Of a stretch of DNA of 7,720 nt, positions 1 through 5,729 are shown one piece after another. The notes beneath the pieces are model-generated. The model saw only the letters and a list, made by a program, of their open reading frames with translations. It was not told the DNA's origin and searched no databases. The first letter of the stretch is position 1; each line of letters begins with the position of its first letter. The DNA comes from Deferribacterales bacterium UBA4806 (GTDB lineage Bacteria > Chrysiogenota > Deferribacteres > Deferribacterales > UBA228). The translations under genes and the position numbers were made by a program. Location of the stretch: assembly GCA_002402635.1 (NCBI GenBank), contig DHGE01000118.1, positions 1 to 7,720 of the forward strand. Reading direction: 5' to 3'.

Positions 1-620
1 AAGTGATACATCGGTCTAACTTCAATAGTGTGTTTTAATTCTCTAAAACCGTGCTCCACTCTCCATAAACCTTTATATGTTTCAATAATATGCTCACTGC
101 TATATTCTAATTTATTCAGGTTACTCTTTACTATAAACCAACCAAAGCTTTTCTGGATATATTCATACTTATCTTGTCTTTTTGTAACTACCACTTTATT
201 ATCTTTAACAACTATGTCATATAACCCTTTAATATGTTTTCTTATTGCATAAGAGACAATTTGAGTGTATTTGTTATTTATAGATATCTTCTTTGCATTA
301 ATTCTACAGATTTCTTCTTCAAAATCTGATATTCTTAATTTAAAATGTTCCATATTAAGTTTATATGTATCTGGGTTAAATGACGCAATATATCTTATAT
401 ATGTACTTGTCTCTCCTGTAATATTACCATTGTCATCTGTAATATTGTAATTATATAAAACCTCTTTTTCAAAAGTAAGAGGTATATCTTTATTTGGGTA
501 CTTTCCATTGGCTTCATTTATTACATCTCTTGAGGTAAGTGATATATTCTTACTTTCTCCTATGATAAAGGTAAACTCTTGTGAAAGTAACCAGTCTAAA
601 AAAAGTTTATGGCAATACAT
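1..620 (-). pseudogene. IS1634/IS4-type transposase, C-terminal fragment, N-terminus missing and cut by window edge
   Basis: The minus strand is open without a stop from about 662 to base 1, giving over 200 codons from the ATG at 620. The translation ends with a signature typical of IS1634-like DDE transposases, YKGLWRVEHGFRELK followed by EVRPMYH, in which E of RVEHGFRELK is the expected third catalytic acid. The first part, with DWLLSQ and FTFIIGES, fits the stretch just after the second catalytic aspartate in this family. An in-frame TGA at 665-663 closes the frame upstream, and no N-terminal half carrying the first two aspartates is seen. The gene is therefore 5'-truncated and presumably inactive, even though the remaining frame is intact. 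Its 3' end lies outside the window. The exact IS family (IS1634 versus a neighbouring IS4 group) is uncertain; transposase identity is fairly sure. Confidence 0.75.
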
Positions 621-748
621 AATATGAATATAAACAAATAAAATATGATACAGAATATTAATTCAATATATTATTATAACACATACTGCAATTATATAAA
701 ACATTACTCCATTAATTTTTTTGTAAATATCTTTATACAAAGCATTTT
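621..748. other. Gap between IS remnant and radical SAM remnant
   Basis: Very AT-rich sequence. A short minus-strand frame (about 752-663, with IENALYKDIYKKI) may be frameshifted tail of the radical SAM remnant, but this is not certain. No promoter, repeat or RNA gene is visible. Confidence 0.3.
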
Positions 749-1167
749 CTATTTTAAAAAATAATAATTACTATGAAAATTACAATTTAACAGATAAATT
801 TGAGTTGTATGTTCATAACTATTTTTATCCGCACCATCAACAGTAATCATCAATTTTATATTTAATTTAGCGAATTTGTCTGCAAGAAGTTCATTTAATA
901 ACATACCATTTGTTATTAAATAAACTTGAATATTATTGTTATGAATAATTTTTATAATCTCAAATACATTTTTGCGTAGAAGAGGTTCTCCTCCTTCAAT
1001 AATAACCTACTATAGCTTTATTAGATCTATCTCATGAGCTATATATAATGAAGTGTCATCACTTATTTCATTATGACTCATACCTCTAAACAGTTGAGAT
1101 TACATCGATTTGTTATTGCCCAATCGATCATATAAGGAAAATTAATACTCCACCTCATAATATCCAT
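749..1167 (-). pseudogene. Radical SAM protein remnant (PqqE/MoaA-like fold), frameshifted with in-frame stops
   Basis: Reading the minus strand from the ATG at 1167 gives MDIMRWSINFPYMIDW, then ITNRCNLNCL, the start of a CxxxCxxC [4Fe-4S] site. The frame then hits TGA at 1080-1078. Shifting frame at about 1087 recovers RGMSHNEISDD, and the bases that should encode the third cluster cysteine are missing at the junction. Two adjacent TAG codons follow at 1012-1007. The same frame then continues with VIIEGGEPLLR (the GGE motif that contacts SAM), VYLITNGMLL and MITVDGADKNSYE, all hallmarks of the radical SAM barrel. Recognisable similarity fades near 800, and the frame stops at TAG 751-749. No ribosome binding site precedes 1167. 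It lies 88 bp downstream of the aldehyde dehydrogenase in the same orientation, so it may once have been the last operon gene. No SPASM domain remains, so the subfamily is unknown. It is unrelated in sequence to the intact radical SAM gene at 5728-7188. Confidence 0.8.
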
Positions 1168-1170
1168 TTT

Positions 1171-1200
1171 TAAAATTAACTTATAATAAATTATTGTTAA
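1171..1200 (-). terminator. Weak AT-only inverted repeat downstream of the operon, possible terminator
   Basis: TTAAC at 1176-1180 pairs with GTTAA at 1196-1200, and part of the inner sequence can also pair. Reading the minus strand, the repeat is followed by TTTTA. The stem contains almost no G-C pairs, so termination would be weak. It is the only candidate between the aldehyde dehydrogenase stop and the radical SAM remnant. Confidence 0.2.
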
Positions 1201-1255
1201 AGTAAATACTTCAGCTATTACTTATTACTAATAATAAATATATAAACATAAATAA

Positions 1256-2686
1256 TTAACTAAACCAACCTGATACCTTACTTTTACCAAAAACAATACC
1301 AATATTTTTTGGTTGCATATACTCATAAAGACCCCATTTGCCAAGAACTCTTCCCCATCCACTGTCTTTAAAACCTCCAAAAGGAATTGATGAATCCATC
1401 TGAGCAAAGGTGTTTATCCAAACATTTCCATATTTGGCTTTTAAAGCTATTTTTTTAGCACGGTCATAATCTTTCGTCCATATTTGCAACACTAAACCTG
1501 TTGGATTATCTTCCAAATACCTCTTCAAATCTTCACGTTTAAAAGATTTTATTAACAACACAGGATTAAAACACTCTTCATATATCAATCTACCCAATTC
1601 TATAACTGTAGGCATATAAAAATAATTTTCTCTGTCTCTAACGTTTGTATCCCCAACAATTATCTTGCCTCCATTCTGCAATATTTTTTCTACTGTTTCT
1701 ATAGTTTTAATTAAATGTGCCTTTGATCTAAGCGGGCCCATACCAGTTAGAGGTGATAATGGGTCTCCTATTTTAATTTTATTTATTTTTTCAGTAAAAC
1801 TTTTAAGAAAACAATCATATATATCTTCCTCAACTAAACATATACTTGTATTAATACAAATCTGCCCCTGTTTCATGAAAGATGAAGCCGCAATGTTTTC
1901 TACAGCCTCGTCAATTTGAGCATCAGAAAAAACAACTGCTATGTTTATACCACTCGTTTCATTAATTATCTTTTTGGGCTTTTTCATACTATTAAACATT
2001 TTAATCAAATTTTTGCTTGACCCTGTATAAGAGATTAAATCTATATTAGAAGAAGCAAGCAAACTACCTATAGTTTCACCTTTACCTGTTATTACATTAA
2101 TAAGACCTTTAGGAAAATCCAGTTTATCAATATATTTAGCCAATTCCAAAATTGACAGACTGCCAAACTCTGAAGGTTTTACAATAACAGCGTTACCGGC
2201 AGCTATCGCTGATGCAACATTAAAAGCAAAAATCATTAAAGGAACATTATATGGTAGTAAAACACCCGCAACCCCAAAGGGTTGATAATAAATCATATTT
2301 AACTCATTATCATTTAAATAATATGGATTGCTAAAATTATCTAGCAGAGAGGCATAATATTCAAAAACTTTACTTGCCAAAGGGATATCAACTAACAATG
2401 TCTCTTTTATAGGTTTACCTATCTCAACAGACTCTATTTCAGCTAGTTTTTTTAAATTGCTTGAAATAATTTCAGCGATATCTAGTAAAAAAGATTTTCT
2501 ATCACTTAATTTAGTGTTTTCCCACTCATTTTGAGCCAATTTTGCCTGTTTTAAACACACATCTAAATGTTTTACTGAAGCATCAGGTATTCTAGCAATT
2601 ATTTCTTGAGTATATGGATTTTCAACTTCTAAATATTCTTCACCTTCAACAAATTCTCCACCTAAATACATACTATAATTTTCCAT
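1256..2686 (-). CDS. NAD(P)-dependent aldehyde dehydrogenase
   Basis: A 476-residue protein of normal length for the aldehyde dehydrogenase superfamily, which oxidises an aldehyde to a carboxylic acid in the cytoplasm. All key elements are present: LLPYNVP with the oxyanion-hole Asn147, the NAD-binding VKPSE with Lys170, YTGSS at 220-224, the general base Glu243 in INETSG, the catalytic Cys277 in GQICINT, EECFNPV with Glu371, and GGFKDSGWGR at 437-446. The usual LELGG around the base is altered to INETSG. I chose the ATG at 2686 over the upstream TTG at 2713 because GGAG at 2695-2692 sits 5 nt before it and the longer form would overlap the aldolase. Only 2 nt separate it from the aldolase stop, so coupled translation is likely. 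Inference from context: it oxidises the aldehyde released by the aldolase. Acetaldehyde is expected if the pathway starts from 5'-deoxyadenosine, but the substrate cannot be read from sequence. Confidence 0.93.
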   Translation of the reverse strand: MENYSMYLGGEFVEGEEYLEVENPYTQEIIARIPDASVKHLDVCLKQAKLAQNEWENTKLSDRKSFLLDIAEIISSNLKKLAEIESVEIGKPIKETLLVDIPLASKVFEYYASLLDNFSNPYYLNDNELNMIYYQPFGVAGVLLPYNVPLMIFAFNVASAIAAGNAVIVKPSEFGSLSILELAKYIDKLDFPKGLINVITGKGETIGSLLASSNIDLISYTGSSKNLIKMFNSMKKPKKIINETSGINIAVVFSDAQIDEAVENIAASSFMKQGQICINTSICLVEEDIYDCFLKSFTEKINKIKIGDPLSPLTGMGPLRSKAHLIKTIETVEKILQNGGKIIVGDTNVRDRENYFYMPTVIELGRLIYEECFNPVLLIKSFKREDLKRYLEDNPTGLVLQIWTKDYDRAKKIALKAKYGNVWINTFAQMDSSIPFGGFKDSGWGRVLGKWGLYEYMQPKNIGIVFGKSKVSGWFS

Positions 2687-2688
2687 AT

Positions 2689-3660
2689 TCACTCCACAGG
2701 GGCAAGTCCCCAAAGTTCAAAAGTTCTCTCAAAAACAGGGAACCATTTAGATAATTTATTAAAATCTCCCTTAAGTTTTATTTTCCCTTGTCCATAAGCC
2801 ACAAAAGGATCATTTTCCCTATTAAATATCTGCTTCCATACTTCAGTTTTAGCTGAAAATATAAACTCTGAAAAACTATCATCATTGCTTACATTAAATA
2901 TTTTGCCATCTCTATAATGAAATGAAATAGTGTGATCATTATCTTTTACTGTTAACACAGTAGTAAGTTTATAATCCCTTCCTAATTGCTGCACCTTGTC
3001 ATCATTATTAATTATATCAATAAGTATTGCTATATGTTCTTTTGAAAACAATTTACACTTTTTATGTATAAGTTTTTCATCCTTTTTTTCAGATAAAAAT
3101 TTTTTAGAAGTACACAATAAATTTAATTTTGCATGCTCTTCTAATAGATAAATCAACGAAAAAGCAGACTTAAAATCTTCTCCAACAGCAACAACACCAT
3201 GTCTTTTTAATATTACAATATTATTAATCTCAAAAGCTTTAATTACAGGATCAATATCAACAACAGTTGGAGAATTTTGAGGAACAATTCCTATATTACC
3301 TATAAACATCTTTTCTTCAAATGTAATTGGATCTATTTTATCAAAATAATTAAAAAAATAGGATGTATAAAGAGGGTGAGCATGTATCACAACATTTTTT
3401 TCAGGCATAGTTCTATATATATTAGTATGAAGTAATTTTTCTGATGTTGGTTCAACTTTGTCATATAATAAATTGCCAGTTTTATTTATTACAGTAATAT
3501 CGTCTTTGCTCAAATAACCTAAATATGAATTATGTGCAGTAAGATAAATATTATCATTGATTTTTTTGGATATATTTCCTGATGTTCCTATTACAAGGCC
3601 TTTATTATAAAGCTGGGAACCCCAATAAATAAATTCATTTGTTATTTCTGTATCTATCAC
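2689..3660 (-). CDS. Class II aldolase fused to a C-terminal SCP2-like domain
   Basis: A 323-residue protein. Residues 1 to about 200 are a zinc-dependent class II aldolase/adducin domain (FucA, RhaD, DrdA, Ald2 type): phosphate-binding GTSGNIS at 25-31, EPTSE at 70-74 with the expected catalytic Glu74, and zinc ligands His93 and His95 (IHAHP) and His154 (KRHGV). Family aldolases are usually about 210-230 residues. The extra 205-323 resembles an SCP2 sterol-carrier domain: an initial helix (FSKEHIAILIDII), beta strands ending in FHYRDGKIFNV, then DPFVAYGQGKIKLKGDFNKL, close to the SCP2 pattern DPxxAfmxGKlkveGD. SCP2 domains bind hydrophobic ligands. Predicted reaction: cleavage of a 5-substituted ribulose-1-phosphate into DHAP and an aldehyde. 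The start is GTG, overlapping the TAG of the preceding gene by one base, with GGAGG 6 nt upstream. The aldolase call is firm; the SCP2 call is by eye; the substrate is inferred from neighbours. Confidence 0.88.
   Translation of the reverse strand: MIDTEITNEFIYWGSQLYNKGLVIGTSGNISKKINDNIYLTAHNSYLGYLSKDDITVINKTGNLLYDKVEPTSEKLLHTNIYRTMPEKNVVIHAHPLYTSYFFNYFDKIDPITFEEKMFIGNIGIVPQNSPTVVDIDPVIKAFEINNIVILKRHGVVAVGEDFKSAFSLIYLLEEHAKLNLLCTSKKFLSEKKDEKLIHKKCKLFSKEHIAILIDIINNDDKVQQLGRDYKLTTVLTVKDNDHTISFHYRDGKIFNVSNDDSFSEFIFSAKTEVWKQIFNRENDPFVAYGQGKIKLKGDFNKLSKWFPVFERTFELWGLAPVE
2692..2695 (-). promoter_or_regulatory. Ribosome binding site of the aldehyde dehydrogenase
   Basis: GGAG lies 5 nt before the ATG at 2686 and is built into the last codons of the aldolase (Pro-Val-Glu-stop). 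It decides the ATG start over the in-frame TTG at 2713 and implies translational coupling. Confidence 0.7.
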
Positions 3661-4091
3661 TAATTACCTCCACTAAAAGATTCATCACATGATTCTATAT
3701 AGTAATTAATAAAAGGAAAATCTGTTGATATTTTTCTATATTCCTCAAATTCATTTTTTAACCCTTCATAAAACTTAATTTCAATATTATGAGTTTTTGC
3801 CAATACATTAATATATAAACTTCCGCAAATACCTGTATAAAGGTTATCTTTTTTATTTTTATAAAAAAATAAAATATCTTTAATCTTATTTTTATAAAAC
3901 AATATACCCAACATATTGTCTGTTATATATATAGCTGTATTTGCTTTATTTAAATGTTGGCATATAGATAAACCTGCAAATGATGGCCTCATTTCACTTA
4001 CAAAAAAAGATTCCCCTTTTGTATATTTATAAAAAGAATCCTTAGGATAACCCCAAATAAGAGACATAGGATTTATATCATATAAATTCAT
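3660..4091 (-). CDS. Small degenerate MtnA/eIF2B-like protein, probable non-catalytic partner of the adjacent isomerase
   Basis: A 143-residue protein not obvious from any single motif. Aligned by eye with MtnA-type isomerases, it tracks their C-terminal Rossmann-like half: FFVSEMRPSFAG at 29-40 matches the family's V(D/S)ETRPxLQG, ITDNMLG at 56-62 matches LITDNMAG, and VLAKTHNIEIKFYEG at 96-110 matches the VLAKHHGIPFYVAAP strand. The catalytic Asp motif GADR is replaced by FYKNK, the GDxxNKIGT loop by YTGICGS, and the N-terminal part carrying the catalytic Cys is absent, so it should have no isomerase activity. Its ATG overlaps the TGA of the full-length isomerase (ATGA), with GGAGGG 9 nt upstream, so the two are probably made in a coupled ratio. 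Inference: a structural or regulatory subunit of a heteromeric isomerase. Alternatively it is a decaying duplicate, though a complete frame and good ribosome binding site argue for function. Confidence 0.7.
   Translation of the reverse strand: MNLYDINPMSLIWGYPKDSFYKYTKGESFFVSEMRPSFAGLSICQHLNKANTAIYITDNMLGILFYKNKIKDILFFYKNKKDNLYTGICGSLYINVLAKTHNIEIKFYEGLKNEFEEYRKISTDFPFINYYIESCDESFSGGN
3667..3671 (-). promoter_or_regulatory. Ribosome binding site fixing the GTG start of the aldolase
   Basis: GGAGG lies 6 nt before the GTG at 3660, within the last codons of the upstream gene (Ser-Gly-Gly-Asn). It supports GTG as the true start at the TAGTG junction. Confidence 0.75.
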
Positions 4092-4993
4092 CTTAAATTA
4101 CCCTCCATATCAATTCTTCCAGTTATCAATTCAGATGGAGTAATATCAAAAGACATATATATGGCATCCAAATGAGCATATATATGGCTACTATTTATAA
4201 ACATAAATATTTCTTCCTTTGGTCGCTCCTCAATCACTATCTCGTTTACATCAATATCTGAAGGATACTGGACAAGAGAATAAAAAGGAATATTGTAATA
4301 ATTGGCCAATACAGCCAAAGGATACGTTCCTATTTTATTTATAATATCCCCTTTTATTGTAGATCTATCAGAACCAGTTATTATACAATTTACCAATTTT
4401 TTTTCCATAATAATAGCTGATTGATTATCACAAATAAGCTTAACAGGAATATTGTTACGATTAAGCTCCCAAAAAGTTAATCTAGAACCTTGAAGATAGG
4501 GTCGTGTTTCAGATACATAAAAAGCCACTTTTTTACCTATATCTCTTAATGCTTCGTAAAGATAAACTAATTCCCCACTAACATTACAGATTGTAAGAAT
4601 CTTTGAATAGTCCGGTAATATAGAAGCAAGTTTTTTCACTCTGTTTCTTCTTTTTTTCTCAAAATTATCTAGAAGTATATCCACGGCAGATTTTATATCG
4701 TTAGTTTTTTCAAACACTTCTTTCAAAATTCTTGATAGAAGAAAAAAATCAAAAGTAGGTCGTGTTTTTAGAAATTCCTGTGCTATCTCATCAATTTTAT
4801 TTGAAATAGCACAGGTGTAAAAAAATAACAAAACCTGACCAAATGCCCTAGTCTTCATTTGACCAAGAACTCTCAAAGCTTCATCTAATGTTTTAACTTC
4901 TATATATTTTTCTTCTAATGGAAGCTCTGTCTCATCAAGAACATAAATAATATTGTTTTTAAAAGTTACTGGCCATGCGAGTGGACTATTCAT
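4088..4993 (-). CDS. MtnA/eIF2B-alpha-like aldose-1-phosphate isomerase (5-substituted ribose-1-phosphate to ribulose-1-phosphate)
   Basis: A 301-residue member of the eIF2B/MtnA/ribose-1,5-bisphosphate isomerase fold, shorter than usual MtnA (about 340-350). Family landmarks in order: LDETELPLEEKYIEVKT at 19-35 (MtnA: LDQTxLP), LKTRPT at 75-80, TICNVSG at 135-141 with catalytic Cys136, SETRPYLQGSRLTFWEL at 161-177, the GSDR motif at 207-210 with catalytic Asp209, KGDIINKIGTYPLAVLA at 214-230, EERP at 255-258, and the C-terminal FDITPSELIT at 282-291. Both catalytic residues known from MtnA are thus present. The N-terminal phosphate loop RGAPAIG is degenerate (TRAFGQ at 48-53), and DNM is DNQ at 189-191. 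The ATG at 4993 overlaps the phosphorylase TGA, and no clear ribosome binding site precedes it, so translation probably depends on coupling. The expected substrate is the product of the phosphorylase. Not called mtnA because the substrate is unproven and the context lacks other methionine-salvage genes. Confidence 0.87.
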   Translation of the reverse strand: MNSPLAWPVTFKNNIIYVLDETELPLEEKYIEVKTLDEALRVLGQMKTRAFGQVLLFFYTCAISNKIDEIAQEFLKTRPTFDFFLLSRILKEVFEKTNDIKSAVDILLDNFEKKRRNRVKKLASILPDYSKILTICNVSGELVYLYEALRDIGKKVAFYVSETRPYLQGSRLTFWELNRNNIPVKLICDNQSAIIMEKKLVNCIITGSDRSTIKGDIINKIGTYPLAVLANYYNIPFYSLVQYPSDIDVNEIVIEERPKEEIFMFINSSHIYAHLDAIYMSFDITPSELITGRIDMEGNLR

Positions 4994-5718
4994 AACAATT
5001 CATCAATAATAGCAAAGGATTTATCAATCATTTTTTTTTCTGCGTCAAAAAATTTAATGCTGGAGAAACCAAGTTCACCTGTAATTAGATTATCACTTAC
5101 AACAAGTAAAGCAGTTGCTTTCTTTTTATATACATTGGCTATAGTAAGAAAAGCACTTGTTATCATGTCTACAGCTATTGCACCTTTATTAATAACATCA
5201 TTAACAATTTCTTTTGTCTCTTTTAGTAATGCATCAGTAGTCCAGACCATTCCTTTATATGTATTTTCAAATAAATTGCATAATTTGTTATTTAAATCTA
5301 TATCAGACGTTGGAATATAAGACTCATCTACATAATATTTCGTTACCCCATCCCCTCTCAAAGCCTTTTCTGCTATAACATAATCACCAACTACAATCTC
5401 TTTCTTTAGACTACCACAAGAACCAAGTCTAATTATATTATTCACGCCTCCCACGCATAACAATTCAGTAGCCACAGCAGAATCTGGAGCATAGAAACCA
5501 CCATTACCAACTGTAACAGGCCTTCCGTTATACTTACCAGTCCAAAATGTATATCCAAAAGCACTGAAATTTTTAACGGGATTTTCTATTTTTTCAAGAG
5601 CTAACATAGCTCTTTGAGGTTGTCCACAAACAATAGCTATATCAGCAAAATCACCATCCTTAAACTGCATAGAATATAATAAATCTTTAGGGCTAATATG
5701 TATAGCACGATTCATCAT
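4990..5718 (-). CDS. Nucleoside phosphorylase, PNP/UDP family (MTA or 5'-deoxyadenosine phosphorylase-like)
   Basis: A 242-residue protein with the single-domain NP-I fold and hexameric-class length. It should split a purine nucleoside with phosphate into base and pentose-1-phosphate. Visible landmarks: IVCGQPQRA at 29-37 (family GDPxRA, phosphate-binding Arg36), GNGGFYAPDSAVATELL at 71-87 (family GxGxPSxxIxxxEL), IIRLGSCGSL at 95-104 (phosphate Arg97 and Ser100), and VVSDN at 206-210, where Asp209 matches the purine N7 general acid of purine-type members. The usual VEME ribose-binding motif is VDMI at 183-186, so the Glu that normally binds the ribose hydroxyls is Ile. AGGAG at 5729-5725 supports the ATG at 5718 (6 nt) or 5715 (9 nt), rather than a TTG at 5724. 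The radical SAM stop codon lies inside this ribosome binding site. By context the substrate is a 5'-substituted adenosine; inosine or uridine cleavage is less likely. Confidence 0.88.
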   Translation of the reverse strand: MMNRAIHISPKDLLYSMQFKDGDFADIAIVCGQPQRAMLALEKIENPVKNFSAFGYTFWTGKYNGRPVTVGNGGFYAPDSAVATELLCVGGVNNIIRLGSCGSLKKEIVVGDYVIAEKALRGDGVTKYYVDESYIPTSDIDLNNKLCNLFENTYKGMVWTTDALLKETKEIVNDVINKGAIAVDMITSAFLTIANVYKKKATALLVVSDNLITGELGFSSIKFFDAEKKMIDKSFAIIDELL

Positions 5719-5724
5719 ATACAA

Positions 5725-5729
5725 CTCCT
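5725..5729 (-). promoter_or_regulatory. Ribosome binding site of the phosphorylase
   Basis: AGGAG overlaps the TAG stop codon of the radical SAM gene (TAGGAG) and sits 6 nt before the ATG at 5718. It decides that start over the TTG at 5724 and ties the two genes in one transcript. Confidence 0.75.

Noticed and set aside
28..450. Plus-strand open frames at 28-252 and 265-450
   Set aside because: They lie antisense to the transposase fragment, whose minus-strand frame gives clear family motifs; they have no ribosome binding site and a composition typical of antisense AT-rich DNA.
1007..1012. Two in-frame TAG codons in the radical SAM remnant read as recoding (for example pyrrolysine)
   Set aside because: The same gene also has a frameshift that removes the third cluster cysteine and a poor 3' end, so decay explains the stops better.
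1665..1919. Plus-strand open frame of 84 codons
   Set aside because: It is antisense to the aldehyde dehydrogenase, including its catalytic cysteine region; it has no independent signal.
5057..5320. Plus-strand open frame of 87 codons
   Set aside because: It is antisense to the phosphorylase; no ribosome binding site or family resemblance.
4088..5718. Classical methionine salvage (mtn) operon
   Set aside because: The phosphorylase and MtnA-like genes fit, but MtnB/W/X/D/K partners are absent, and the aldolase has an SCP2 extension and an aldehyde dehydrogenase follows, so the DHAP-shunt logic fits better.
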